Source: Atopsyche davidsoni (Eukaryota; Arthropoda; Insecta; Trichoptera; Hydrobiosidae). From it: a stretch of 64,000 nucleotides of DNA. A program made the position numbers and the translations under genes. A model generated the notes under the pieces. It made no database searches and was not told the origin of the DNA. It was given only the letters and a program-made list of their open reading frames with translations. This document shows, piece by piece, positions 21,531 through 33,438 of the stretch (positions within the stretch are counted from its first letter, which is position 1; each line of letters begins with the position of its first letter). The stretch is taken from positions 11,036,001 to 11,100,000 of the forward strand of contig JAILWY010000021.1 of assembly GCA_022113835.1 (NCBI GenBank), read 5' to 3'.

Positions 21531-22014
21531 CGTGTCCAAAGAGAGTATCGGGTATTTGTTAGTTCAGTAAATTATTTCGAAAAGATGATGTTATCCAAAT
21601 GGTGACCGTTACGCGCTGCTGGCACTCTTCTAATCTGGAACGAAGATTGCTGATAACACGCTGACACATAGCCCTCGATATTGCGCTGCCATTTCTGATT
21701 TAATGTTTTGTTTCAATTCCGTTAAATTCGTCGGATTATTCTCATATACCATACTTTTAAGGTATCCCCATACGAAATAGTCAAGAGGGCTAAGGTCGGG
21801 GCTTCTGGGAGGCCAGTTGATGTTACCTCTACGTGAAATCACCTTATTAGGGAATAATTCGTTAGCAGCTTCAATTAATTGATTGGGTGTATGGCAAGTG
21901 TCTTGTTGGAAGCACGTTCTTGAGTTGAAATCTTGAAACTACTGTAACTATGGCTCCAAAAATTTTCGCAGCATATCGCAATAACGGTCACTATTCACAT
22001 TCACCCGACACCCT
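21531..22014 (-). mobile_element. Deleted Tc1/mariner-like element, copy 2 of the CAGGGTGTCC family
   Basis: Same family as 14924-15473, in opposite orientation. The minus strand encodes INWPPRSPDLSPLDYFVWGY and continues to YENNPTNLTELKQNIKSEMA before a frameshift. Its ends GTGTCCAAAGAGAGTATCGGG and CCCGACACCC are eroded versions of the family termini. Its internal deletion matches that of copy 1 (both start coding near the AAAATTTT segment), suggesting that they derive from one deleted parent. Confidence 0.85.
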
Positions 22015-22050
22015 GCTTTAAATCTTTTTGAAATATGTTCAATATAAATA

Positions 22051-22404
22051 CAGTAAAACCTCGGTATAACGGACCAATTAGGGGGATGGGGGTGTCCGTT
22101 AAAGCCTAAAAATCTTTTAAAAAAACTTTTTTTTGAAAGTACACTGTGTATTAAGATATAAATAAAAAATACAAAACACAAACAAAATTGTATTTCTCTG
22201 GACACTCGTCGTGATGTGGATATGCCTAAAAAGGAAACATGTTTTGTTTGCACTTTTGAAGTTTGCTGTTATTTTATAATCAACTCTCGGAAATTACGAA
22301 AAAAAAAAATTTAAACGTTTTATTTTTTTTAAATTTGACCGGTTTTTTTGTCCGTTATATCAGAAGTTTGTTAAACAGGGGTCCGTTATATCGAGGTTTT
22401 ACTG
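22051..22404. mobile_element. pogo-like MITE with CAGTAAAACC ends, copy A
   Basis: It begins CAGTAAAACCTCGGTATAAC and ends with GTTATATCGAGGTTTTACTG, flanked by TA (22049-22050, 22405-22406). The internal TCCGTTA motifs repeat near both ends. It is 354 bp and lacks a transposase. The same family lies at 33099-33438 and 54719-55648. Confidence 0.9.
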
Positions 22405-22779
22405 TAATAAACCCGTTTGGGTACATTTGAAAGGACAGCGTGATAATTTAACTAAAAAATACTGTTTACAGCACTGATTGGAAACTGTTTGTTTTAATGA
22501 AACTGTAGAATTAAATATTGCACAGGAATTCTTAATTAAATGAGTACTGATCGGAAATTTGATATCGTTTGATGAAAAGAAAACATAATTTGTTAAAATA
22601 ATAATTCAACTTAATGAACTATCGCGACGGTTCTTTTTTGTTAAAAGTTAATGATGTTATAATATTTTCTCATGCATTTTTCACGGCTACGTTGTGAAAA
22701 TCACTTCAGTTAATAAAGCATGGCATTCCATTTATATCCAGCCATTGGGTTCTCATATTGCACCATGTTTGCATTTCAG

Positions 22780-22853
22780 ACGAGATCGTTAACTACAAGA
22801 AGCGACTGGAGGACGAAGTGGCCAAAAAGAATCTGGAATTTGAACGGAAAATG
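22780..22853 (+). CDS. Eight-exon gene, exon 4 (residue 116 to 140)
   Basis: The acceptor TTTGCATTTCAG ends at 22779 and the donor GTGAGA starts at 22854. The phase is 1 in and 0 out. It encodes DEIVNYKKRLEDEVAKKNLE and then FERKM. The alternation of Leu/Val with Lys/Glu predicts a short coiled coil. This is one of the clearest exons of the gene, because only this frame yields a sensible charged helix. Confidence 0.78.
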
Positions 22854-24223
22854 GTGAGAACTCCAATATTTTAAAATGGATTCAATGATTACTTCGAAAA
22901 ATACACCCGATGCTAGAATTTATTAAAAATAACCAATTTTTTTAATTCAAATATTGTTTTCACGCACAACTCCAAAAACTAATATTTCATTGCTACCAGT
23001 TTAGCTATCATATACTATTTACGGTAATGTCGTGTTTTTAACTTTGATGATAAGGTTTAAAAGTTCAAATAAATAATTTCGAGGAACACGTGTCAGCCTA
23101 CCTACTAATATCGTACTATTCTGAGAATCGAGGCCTTCTTGAAAATGAGATCTCGCGCGTGTACTCAAGCCGAAGGCAGTAAGTATTTGAATCGGTTACG
23201 CATGTTAAGTAACCTGAAACTGTTACCAAAGCTAGTTACTTTCGATATTCCTGCCGTATACAGAGTCGGATCGGGAGCTCAATATTTTTTTTTCAGAACT
23301 TGAAATACTAAAAAATAGTTGAAGTAGCCGTTATTGCATAAATCTGATGTAGTTATATTACATATGTTTGATTTAATATAAATAACAAATAGCTAATGAA
23401 AAAAATTGTAGGGGTAGAATAAAGATTCATAATTGTTTTGGACTGAAGGCATATTGCAGTCATATCATTGAGGTGTGTTTATCTATTTAAATTTTGTGTT
23501 AATCAATGCGTTGCTATATCTACACCATATCGTAAACTTTGCACATTACTTATGGAATACAGAATTGAGTATTAAACAGTACTTAAAACATAATCATCGA
23601 AAACGAAGTTTTATAATAACAATATTTTAAATAAGTAAAATACTTGAGTGATTTTTCCACATATAAATTCTTCCACATATAAAGGTTTGATAAGTCAGTG
23701 ACTTTTTGAATAAAATTTTTTTTTTCGGCAAATAATCGTTGTATTTTTCAACATAGTCTCCTTTTAGCTCGATACATTTAGTCCACCGTTTTTCCAATTT
23801 TTTTTTCTTCCAAATAATAGGTTTTCTCAAGTGCATTGTCCTGATGGAACAGCACTTTTTTCTGGTTTCACTAGCTGTCAAACACAAACTAATATGGGTA
23901 GCTTACCCAAAATTGTACAGTAGTCTATTAATAGATGGAAGTTGACGGGAACAGGGCTGTATTTAAAGTTACTATGCGGGAAATTAAAAAAGTCACTGAC
24001 TTATCAAACCACTCTAGTATTTTACATATTTAAAATATTACTATGGAATTCCACCAAGTACTCAAAAATATTGAATTTTTATAATAACATTTATTGCTGA
24101 GATGCATAATAATCGGGCCACAAGTATGCATGTGCAGTGCATGGGTAATGCCCAGTCTTCCGGGGCAGTCCGGCTCTGTCTGGTTAGAATGATTTGATGG
24201 TGAATGTGTGCCTTGACCCTCAG
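22854..24223 (+). other. Intron 4, holding a mariner-derived MITE
   Basis: 1.37 kb and AT-rich, with a mariner-type deletion derivative at 23684-24010. Nothing else was recognised. Confidence 0.6.
23684..24010 (-). mobile_element. Internally deleted mariner with 26-bp inverted ends
   Basis: The ends are GGTTTGATAAGTCAGTGACT and its complement (AGTCACTGACTTATCAAACC at 23991-24010). The minus strand retains a mariner transposase C terminus (LEKRWTKCIELKGDYVEK, 23740-23790) and an upstream scrap (KKCCSIR). The middle of the transposase is deleted. It is a different mariner family from the other copies here. Confidence 0.85.
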
Positions 24224-24316
24224 CTGGTGTCGCACGGGCCATGGGGAGGACGAGGGCCCGGAGGCCGGCCCTGGCGTCACCCCGGAGACATCGGCAGGAA
24301 CTTCAGCCACTCCATG
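24224..24316 (+). CDS. Eight-exon gene, exon 5 (residues 141-171)
   Basis: The acceptor GACCCTCAG ends at 24223 and the donor GTGAAT starts at 24317. Both phases are 0. It encodes LVSHGPWGGRGPGGRPWRHP and then GDIGRNFSHSM. The Gly/Pro/Trp motif parallels PWGKPGGGAP of exon 2 and may be a repeated docking motif. GC is far above the surrounding intron. Confidence 0.72.
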
Positions 24317-24436
24317 GTGAATCAACCCTCAACCTTATTTATTGCTTTCTAACGTATATACTAAGCACACCCTTACTAGACCAACGAATTTCCATATAAT
24401 TTTTTGTGTTAACTTAAAAATTATATATTATTGATT

Positions 24437-24652
24437 TTTGTGAAGACCGTCTCACAGGAAGTACGATTTTGCCTATACAGGTTTTATTGATTGATAATGA
24501 TTAAGTACATTTTTTTTAAATATTGATAATTGATTAAAAAATATCATCGTGATTTGTGTGGGATTTGAACCCACATCCCTAAGCTTACATGGCCGGTGCA
24601 TTAGTGTATAGGCAAAATCGTACTTCCTGTGAGACGGTCTTCACAAAAATCT
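24437..24652 (-). repeat. tRNA-derived SINE-like repeat bounded by 44-bp inverted repeats
   Basis: On the minus strand, GGGATGTGGGTTCAAATCCC looks like a tRNA T-arm (RNA polymerase III box B). It is preceded by CACTAATGCACCGGCC as a weak box A. Uniquely, the same 44 bases (GACCGTCTCACAGGAAGTAC and neighbours) occur at both ends in inverted orientation (24437-24480 and 24609-24652), so the whole unit can fold back. The tail AATGTACTTAATCATTATCA is shared with 24868-25005. Confidence 0.65.
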
Positions 24653-24867
24653 ATAATATATTTAACAAGCGCGTGTATTGGCTTAGTTAAATAGACTTTA
24701 AAAATAATAATATCCAGATCGGATTTAAAATGCTTCACTAAGTACTTTGGGTTAAAAGTCTAGTATTGCAAGTCACACAATATTTAATTGGCATAATAAG
24801 TACGTTGTTTCATTTATAGAATATGATTGTTAAAAATTATTGCTTAGTACCAGTGATTCGTTGATAT

Positions 24868-25005
24868 AATTGGTAATGCATCGGCCATATAAGCTTGGGG
24901 ATGTGGGTTCCAAATCCCGCACAAATCACGATGATATTTTTTTGAGAGTTTCTTTAATCAATTTTCAATATTTGAAAAAATGTACTTAATCATTATCAAT
25001 TAAAA
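24868..25005 (+). repeat. tRNA-derived SINE-like repeat, second copy
   Basis: It reads GGTAATGCATCGGCC, then GGGATGTGGGTTCCAAATCC (box B-like), CACAAATCACGATGATATTT, and the tail ATGTACTTAATCATTATCAA. It matches the core and tail of 24437-24652 but lacks the inverted ends. The CACGATGATATTT...GAGAGTTTCTTT part recurs at 44721-44750. Confidence 0.65.
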
Positions 25006-25946
25006 TTATACACGATACGATTTGTTGGTCGATTGTGTTGTTACTGTGTAGTGCGATTTGATATAGAACTTCATAATAAATTTAACATTTTTATCGATTG
25101 CTACACAAGTCACCTTAGTCGTGTTTTAAAGTTAATCTTCGCGTTAAAAAACGCCCCAGAACTTATGTTTATTCGGCGATATGTCTCCATGAATGTGATG
25201 TTTTAGACCTCTAAGTAGTCTGCATAAAATATTATTAAATTACACGTTCTGAAGGTTATACTAAGCGATATATATTAATACACAATTTACGAAAAACGAA
25301 CAAATTTATTTATAATCACTAACTGCTACAATAAATACTAAAAATACTTTATTATCTTCACATATTTTATAACAGTTTTGAGGAATTCGCGTTTCATTGT
25401 CTCACTGTGAATAATTTTAGATTATCATTCTGCCAAATATTTACCCAATGATTGGTTAATGCAGAAATAATTATCTGTCTCTTTTCATTGTGCAAATATA
25501 AAATATTATCCATTCATTCGGCACGAAATTAATTTGTTGACCCATAAAGCTAACAACTTGGTAAACCGTCCGTTATTTCATTCGTCGAATTTGCTCAAAC
25601 TTTGCAAAAACATTAGGAATTCGTTTGCAAACTGAATTTGACTACGGGCTTTGTTAGTTATTCTAATTACGCGAGCCTATAAATGGAATGCATGAAAGTA
25701 GGGTAGTTCCCTGGCTTGATACCGAATGCTTTTCAGGCTGTATTGACAGGCGACCTTGGCACATTTTCGTAGAGATGTCACAGCAAGGAACCATTCTTTC
25801 CTGTCAGTCTCTCGGCTTTCCGTAGGCTAATCATATTGGATGCTAATAATACCGTCGCTTTCGTAAAATAAATATATTTATGCATATCATTTAGATTCAT
25901 TCCAAAGATAGCGTTATATAGTTAAACTTGTCTCGAATTTGAACAG

Positions 25947-26560
25947 GGTTGGACCACAGAAAGCACGTTTAATTTTCCGGATATAATCGAAAAAACTTCT
26001 AAGAAACACACGCAATTCGAGAAAAGTCCGGACCTACATCAATATGAACAAAATCCTCACCAACTCGTGAGACTCAGTCCAAACGAGCATAAGAATAATT
26101 ATTCTGGACAAAAAAACTACAAGGGGCATAGAAAGTCGCCTCCCGATTCAAATAGAATGCCTTGCATTATCAAAAGTAAGCACACGACGGCGAGGAACTC
26201 GATCGAAAGGGAGATGCCCGCAGACTTTGTCAAACAACACGAAATGTCAAGAGAGAATCCTTACATCCGAGACTATAGCGAGTTTTTCGCACCGAAAGAT
26301 GCAGAAAAACAAGGCACAAAGGACTCCGAGCAATTCAATAGGGAGGCTTTGAAAGCTGAGGGTGAGTGCGGGTGCAAGAATGAAAGGCGGCCGGAGGATG
26401 GAAAGAAGAGGACGCTGCTGGAGTGCTTCCCGTCTAGCTGTGGGGGTGAGAGGACCGGGGGCACCCCCACGAGGCAGCTGATGAGGCTTACGGGAGGGGT
26501 GGAGCTCGTGCCACTCATGAGGGGGAGGGGACGCCCGCCCCGTCCCCCAGGAAGTCCCAG
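25947..26560 (+). CDS. Eight-exon gene, exon 6 (residues 172-375 and two bases of 376)
   Basis: This is the largest exon, in frame from GWTTESTFNFPDIIEKTSKK to the Arg/Pro-rich end GRGRPPRPPGSPR. The acceptor GAATTTGAACAG ends at 25946 (phase 0) and the donor GTCAGA at 26561 is weak (phase 2). The first two-thirds is Lys/Asn/Glu-rich and probably disordered (KNERRPEDGKKRT near the middle). The last third is GC-rich, with SSCGGERTGGTPTRQLMRL. A stronger donor sequence (GGTGAGTGC) lies inside at 26361-26369. Using it would shift frame and stop early in exon 7, so the long form is preferred for the full protein. Confidence 0.7.
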
Positions 26561-29500
26561 GTCAGAAAAAAAACCTTTTTTACTATACATTCCAACCTAT
26601 CGAAAATACTGTAAATTACTGTTATTTTTTACATTTCTACTTTTGCATATAACAATAGTCCCAGAGCTGTGGATTTGAAACAATGGGACTCATCGTTTCA
26701 TAAATGAATCGATTATCTAAAAACATATTAGTTATTCAAGTATACATAAAATTCAAATACTTTTCTCAATGTGCAACACAGTAACACAGAGCTGTGTTTT
26801 GTAGATCAAACTGATTAGTCATGTACATATTTCGATATAGAAATCCGAACTTTAGCCACGCCTCGCATTCGCATTGAAAACGCAGTAAGGTCCGCGCAAT
26901 CCAGTCCACGTCTACATAGGTCTACACCAGTGATCGCGAACCAGTGATTCGCGAAAACAATAAAAAAAACAGGTGGTTTTTTAAAACAACGTTTAGATGG
27001 TCGACTCACATATAACAAGTGTTTTATGACACCTGTGGGGTTAACTATAAAAGTCTGTACGGCACTATATACTTGAAGGAATAGTGCAATTTTCTTAGTA
27101 CCATTGAGGCACGTTTATACTAATTGTGGTACGGGCTATTCTTAATTTTAATTTGATTAAAGAGTACAGAGGGTTTGCCAGCACTGGTCTCCGTAATTCC
27201 ATAAGAAACCCTTACGCAACACATCCTCGTGGCTGAAATGGTAAGCAGCCTCACAGCTTGTGGCGAAGAGCTGTGACACGCGATAAGTACTGCCATTACC
27301 GCAGGGAGTGTTGCGCCCAATGTGAGTTTAATGATATACTTACAAGTCAAAAGTACGTTTTTATACACAAGTAATTGGTTAATGCGATTTAAATTGCACG
27401 CTGTTACTGGGTGCTAACTAGATCAGAGAAGAAACTCGAGTGTCTCGAATTTGAACTCGTTAATCTGCCGTTTTTTTATTATCATTATACATCAACTGAC
27501 GCTTCTTCTGCATGTTCTATTAATAACTTTGAGGAACATTTAATGGTTTTTTTTAAATATTTTATTACCTGTCAAATAATCCCACGCATTTAGACATGAA
27601 GATTTCGTATAATTATAGGAACAAATAAATATATTTTATTTGAATGTCGATGCTGATAGATTGCCCGTTGCTTGAGAAAATTTATTACGAAGCACATTTC
27701 AATGGAGTTGAATAACATTGTAATTTTGATATAGTCACAGAATTTTTAAAGAATTCCACGCATAACTTTCGTTCCACACATAATCCGACACATTATAAGC
27801 TTATTTTTTTAATATTTACGACCAAAAATATTTACCTTTCTACGCTTTACTGAATCAAAAATAATTTGCTTGCCAGCTTAAGTTTAATTTTACTTCATAG
27901 CATCGTGACATGAAGATTTTAAAAATGTTTTTAATTTTAGCGCAAATATATCTAATAAAATCGAATGATAATGTCAAAGGTATTCGACAAAAGATCATTG
28001 TATCATAACACACAAGCCTTATCTGAATACCTACAAGATATTTTCGATGTGAATTCATCGCAAAAAATAATTACTTTTCTCCCTAGACGAATTCGATCAT
28101 GGACAAAAAAATGGCAATTATAATTGCGAATGTAAAAAACTAGAATTATATCCACAAAAAAATTAAGCTGTATGTATGAAATCACTAACAATAGTAAAAA
28201 AATGATACCTACTCGCTTGCAATATAAATTATATTGTTAGATAACACTTGATTGTATCCTGAGATATTTCCCATCATCAATTTGATTTTTTGATAAATAT
28301 ACATGGTAATAATAGGTTAATTACATTTTTCTAATTTATAACAAGGTTAATGAAACTGTCAATTCACCGAAATGATGATAAGAGTTGATGTAAAATGCTA
28401 GCCATAAGCAATGGGATTTTAATATTAGTTAAAAATAACTTTTTATGGAAAAGCATTTATTTAACTTTTAGTTAGAATTAGTTCAATCCTTCATTTTAAG
28501 TAAAAAAAATACCCATGATTTAAATTGTGTTTTTGTTATTATAATGTTTTTTATTTTTAACCTAGCATTAAAAAGTAGATGTCAATTACTAAAAAAATTA
28601 AATAAATAACAATAATAAGTTTAAATACTTTTCTACACAGACTTTTTTAAAAATGATTAAGGTCCTGATAATACTTTACACGCAGAGTTTTTTTTAATTT
28701 TTGATAGATAATATTTAAAAAAAGGTTTTGCTATCAATGAAGGCTATTATGGTTTATTCGCGTTATATACACACATCTTATAAATTCATTATAATTTGGT
28801 TAAAAAATACTTATGGTGTTATATTCAATAGTTATGGTGTTATTTTCTACGCGCGTGGATATATTTTATTTTTTACAAAATCAATTTTGAAAACGAAATC
28901 GAGATATATTAAAACGCAAACATCACATTGAAATTTGACCTCTGGCCTTGAGCCACGCGCCTTTACTTTCTCCCCCATGGTGCGCCCATGGCGTCGCCCG
29001 GCAACCCGGCATTCCGGGGAATTTTACACTTTTCACGTGTTTTATCACGTAAATTACCGTTTGGTTTATCACATCTGTCAGCCATTTACGTACAGATAGT
29101 AAGTATTAACCTACTATCCACGTATCTGGTAGAAATCATCACCAAATAAAAAATGTTTCCATATATTTTTTTTACAAATAAATATCCAGTAACAGCAACG
29201 CTTGATTGAAGAACACATATTAACAAATTTTACACTTTTTTATGTTAGATAATCAGACTTATTATTGATGCTGATTTATAAAAAGGCTGAGAAGTTAAAA
29301 TAATAATAATAAATGTTGTACTTCAACTTACTTATACTTACTATATTTAAACACGAGCGTCATGGTACTTGGTATTTACTAACAAGAGATAGTTTTTTTT
29401 AATATGGCGACCTATTATCCACCCACGAAATGTAATTAGTCTCAAAAAATAAGCTACAAGCTTTTTGAATTGTTGAAATCATTGAATAAATTATCGCTAT

Positions 29501-29634
29501 ATCAACTCATTAATGCTGTAAATTTTTAATTATCTGTCCGGCTAAAATATGAGGTTTCTTCGTGATTACCAGGGTGGCGCAATCGTCAGATTCTAGACCG
29601 TTTGTTGCATTATTACATTGTGAGTTGGTTGTAG
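26561..29634 (+). other. Intron 6 of the eight-exon gene
   Basis: 3.1 kb, AT-rich. Patches of higher GC at 27170-27320 (with GTGGCTGAAATGGTAAGCAG, loosely like a tRNA D-arm) and 28930-29020 are unidentified. No further exon with matching phase was found. Confidence 0.55.
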
Positions 29635-29707
29635 ATGGAGGCCGTGCGATGCGGAATACCTGAGGGAGCTGACGAGCCAGTCGAAAGCACAGCAAAGAAG
29701 AAAGGAG
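29635..29707 (+). CDS. Eight-exon gene, exon 7 (residues 376-400)
   Basis: The acceptor GTTGGTTGTAG ends at 29634 and the donor GTAGGT starts at 29708. The phase is 2 in and 0 out. Joined to exon 6 it reads SPRWRPCDAEYLRELTSQSK and then AQQRRKE. The helix-like EYLREL...QQRRKE is typical of coiled-coil centrosomal proteins. The other frames stop or give no helix, and the join matches the phase exactly. Confidence 0.75.
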
Positions 29708-31149
29708 GTAGGTACAATATAGAGAAAAAAAAAAAAAAACAAACAAACAATTTGGAGAAGGATGACACGTGTTTTTTCATACAAACAAGTGGCGTGCGGC
29801 CCATACAAGCAATAAAGCATTTCTTGACCAGAAATATACAAACTTAGGCGTTTCCGTGATAACTCTGACAAAGTACTTGTTGGGATTCCATTTTAATATT
29901 TTAAAGACAAATTCAGTTAAAAAAACTAATAAACATGCAATTTCATGAAACTAAAGTATCGACATTTGTATATCCATATTATTAATTTAAATTTCAATAC
30001 AACAGAAAACATAAATATCTTTAAGTAGCAATAATAAAAACTCAATTTAAACGAAATATAGCCTAAACACGTATTTTATATCTTGCCTTTAAATTTTATA
30101 TTCAATCTAGTACATTATTCTATAAATTACTCAATCAATAAAATTAAATTTCAATGAAATGATAACGTGCTTGTAACGAAACTACTTTTACTGCCATATA
30201 AACATATTTTTATGAGAGAGGTTAAGTCGATTTTGATTTGATTGATTCAAGTCTGGATTTCACTGACGAGTGACAATAATAAAGTACACAAAATATTTAT
30301 TTAAAATTTTGCCACAGTGTAAGCTTATTATGCCACAGTATTGCAGTGTGTTTATTTGCTCACATGATTTCTACACTCAGATAATTATCAGAAAGCACAG
30401 ACACGTTTAATCACTACATTGTCACCGCAAGATAAATTTCGTCAGTTAATTCCTCAACAGGATATAATCTTACGCCACAATATGCTCACAGCTCAACAAT
30501 TATATTATTTGTAATTGATTACAATGTAAATCGTAAATTAATCAGCATTGACGGTTTAGCGATTTTTATTGTAAATATAAATAGTATTGATTGATTTACT
30601 CTTCCTTAGCTGAGATATGAAAATCACGAATACAATATATTATTATCCACATGACTTACTCGGTTAAATTATTTCTATGACTTATTCGCAGCAATAACGC
30701 ATAAGTTATTGTTGCAAGATTCATTGCATGTTTTTTTTAAACTTAATATACTTAACACATACTTTTTTTAAAAATTCGCGTATTGAATTGCTATTTTTTT
30801 TAAGACCTAATTTTTTTTTATGCATATGTTTATTATCTTTAAAATTTGTTAGACTTATAGATGATTAATATTTAAATATGTAAGGCAATAGAATTGGTTT
30901 TGCTTTTATGGAAATAATTATTTTCTATTACTGAATTTATTTGATGATGCCCATCACTACGAGCTCCCATCGAAACGCCCACATCAGAGATTATTTGTGC
31001 AACAAACTGATTAATGGACAGAGCAGGTCGGCACTCTGAATTCCAAAAGGGCTCCATGCCTGTGATGCCGCTGATTGATGCCTTGTGTGTCCACCAATAA
31101 ACGTCACTCGAGAATGCACGGCGGCTCCACGGTGGCCCCCCGGAGACAG

Positions 31150-31215
31150 CACTGTGGCTTCACTGTGGCTGCACTGTGGCTGCACTGTGGCTGCACTGTG
31201 GCTGCACTGTGGCTG
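31150..31215. repeat. 11-bp minisatellite, six units
   Basis: CACTGTGGCTG recurs with starts at 31150, 31161, 31172, 31183, 31194 and 31205. The period is exactly 11, inside a short GC-rich block (31100-31320) of intron 7. Confidence 0.9.
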
Positions 31216-31542
31216 TAGACTGTTGCGTCATTCCACAGCCCACGGCCGAGATGTCAGTTGGCGATACACGAAGCACGGGAAGTTGCTAGTCTCGCAGTAC
31301 CACCAAGGCTGCTGCGGTGACCATGTCCATACACATTTTTTTTATTCTTATATCCAAACTTATAATCTTTTTTATATCGTTTATTGGAAATATCCTAACT
31401 CTAAGGATACAACACGCCCGACAACAGAACGGCATAAGCTATTAGCATCCTCTTCTTTTGGGCAGCTTTATATCATGAGCTTATTGATACGTAAAAAATA
31501 AATGAATTAAATTTCACTATATTATATTTTTTACTCACTTAA

Positions 31543-31759
31543 CCCTTTGAACTCCGGACTTTTTTTTGTTTGTTTTTTTTAATTTCACAATGTGAATACG
31601 TCCGAATGGCAGCAATTACTTTGCATACCTGCTCTAATACGCACCTAGACTTCTTATAGGATAAACAATAAAAGGTGCACTATGGCAACCTATAGTCGCC
31701 AACGGAGCTACAAAGAAATTTACCATGTCGACACATTGTCGCCAACGGAGTAGAAAGGG
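31543..31759. mobile_element. piggyBac-type MITE in TTAA
   Basis: TTAA at 31539-31542 and 31760-31763 flanks ends CCCTTTGAACTCCGGAC and (complement) CCCTTTCTACTCCGTTGGC. The interior holds a second GTCGCCAACGGAG copy and the palindrome-like GAATACGTCCG. It is 217 bp and non-coding. The CCCTTT ends with a TTAA target are the piggyBac hallmark. Confidence 0.85.
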
Positions 31760-33061
31760 TTAATTTACAATTTCTCTTAGAGCTTTTGCCTCAGGTCCTG
31801 CGCGCAGTTTCATGGGTTTACAATGAGTTTTTCTAGGTGGTAGCGTACATGAGTTTCTTGTCTGAGTGACTATATTTTTTGTGTAAGGGAAAATATGTGT
31901 TAAAACCCTTTTGTAGCATGAGTTGAGATAAATTATATAAATATTAAAACTAGATAACATAACAAGAATGGGGGTAGGTTAGGTTAGGTTACTAACAGTA
32001 TGACTAACATCACATATTGTATTTTGAGTATAAATACTTCAAGGCTAGGGATGGGGTACAATAATCATCCCATCATTTCTGGTTTTGGCCTCTTGGCGCT
32101 CCTTCTTGATTGATACGTTTTTTTATTCATCTTTATAACAGGTTTTGAATAATTTAGCAGTCAACTATAAATACAACACACTTGAAACAACTTTTCCATG
32201 AAAACAGAAACGGTTTGACACAGGACCCAGCAGGCGGTATTTAAATGTCTAAATTATTAATTTTGTCCGTGGTTGGTAATAATCAGGCCACGTGGTCACC
32301 CTAATGGCGATACCACGTGGCATGAGACATTCCGGCCGATCAAAGGCGGGATGTCCGGAGCGCCATGACAGTCGAGCGTCTTGATTCCAAATTGCCGCGT
32401 CAGGATTATTGATGGATCGATACGGAATATTGACCGACGATAAACGATCTGATATGATAGTGTAATTCGTCTCTACCGGGACGGAGTGCTCAATTATCCA
32501 ACTGAACTTTGCATGCGATGAAGAAGAGATCAAACATTTCAGAGATCAAGAGTGATTTCTTCCGCTCTTTTGTACAAAAAAAAAAGCAAATGAAATTACC
32601 GCACATTACATATTTATAAATAAATAATTTTAGCACTCGCATAAGTAATACTAGTAAATGGTGTTTCAAAATTTTTTGATTTACAAATTATGAAAATAAA
32701 AAAAACTCAATAAATTAATATTAAGTTGTGAAGGGTAAAATCAGAGAAAAAAAAATTTCGCTGTGCTAAAAACAAATGCTAGAATTAATCACACATAATG
32801 AATATTTTTCATTAACTGAATAAGCATACAATTTATTTACCTTAAAAAGGTTAGTATAAATAAAAAATCGCGCAATTGATAAGATACATTTCTGATATAA
32901 ATTAATTACCAATATTTATTACTAAAATATGCAATTTTTGTCTCTTTTAATAATGATATATTTTTCTTAAAATCATAAAATTTGAGGTCACGAAGAGTTG
33001 GATATAAATTTGAAGAAAATACCATAAGACACATACACACATATCAATACTCATTTTTTTA

Positions 33062-33098
<37 letters not shown>

Positions 33099-33101
<3 letters not shown>

Positions 33102-33438
33102 TAAAACCTCGATATAACGGACCAATTGGAGGGAAGGGGTGTCCGTTAAAGCCGAAAGTCAAAATTTATTAAAAAACCTTTTTTTTTTTTTAAATATACT
33201 AATAAAAAAAATACTAAACCCAAAAAAATTCTATCAAATTGTCTTCAGACACTCCTCGTGAAGTGACTTGCTTTTTGGTAATCCTACTAAAAAGGAATCA
33301 AGTTTTATTTGCACTTTTGAAGTCTGCTATTTATTTTTTATATCAACTCTCGAAAATTAAGAAAGAATTTATTTTTTTTATATATGACCGGATTTTTTGT
33401 CCGTTATATCCGAAGTCCGTTATATCGAGGTTTTACTT
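33099..33438. mobile_element. pogo-like MITE, copy B, just upstream of the last exon
   Basis: It starts CAGTAAAACCTCGATATAAC and ends GTTATATCGAGGTTTTACTT, with the terminal G changed to T, flanked by TA. It is the same family as 22051-22404. It ends only 51 bp before the terminal exon of the host gene. Homology with the copy at 54719 extends beyond the left terminus to about 32930, so both belong to a longer repeat unit. Confidence 0.88.

Larger units (their letters stand above)
21471..22779 (+). other. Intron 3, holding two transposon remnants
   Basis: A minus-strand mariner-like copy (21531-22014) and a pogo-like MITE (22051-22404) sit 36 bp apart. The 375 bp that follow up to exon 4 are unique AT-rich DNA. 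Confidence 0.6.
24317..25946 (+). other. Intron 5, holding a pair of SINE-like repeats
   Basis: It contains two tRNA-like repeats in opposite orientation (24437-24652 and 24868-25005). The remainder is AT-rich without recognised features. Confidence 0.6.

Noticed and set aside
26361..26369. GGTGAGTGC as the true end of exon 6
   Set aside because: It puts exon 7 out of frame with an early stop, while the longer exon gives a continuous, sensible protein; kept only as a splice-variant finding.
27225..27320. tRNA-like GTGGCTGAAATGGTAAGCAG stretch
   Set aside because: No matching T-arm or acceptor pairing could be found.
31085..31501. 138-codon frame across the 11-bp minisatellite
   Set aside because: Its coding appearance comes from the repeat (Leu-His-Cys-Gly runs), and it has no splice-supported link to the gene.
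31975..31995. Three TTAGG units (GGTTAGGTTAGGTTAC), the insect telomere motif
   Set aside because: Too short and isolated to be an interstitial telomere; most likely chance.
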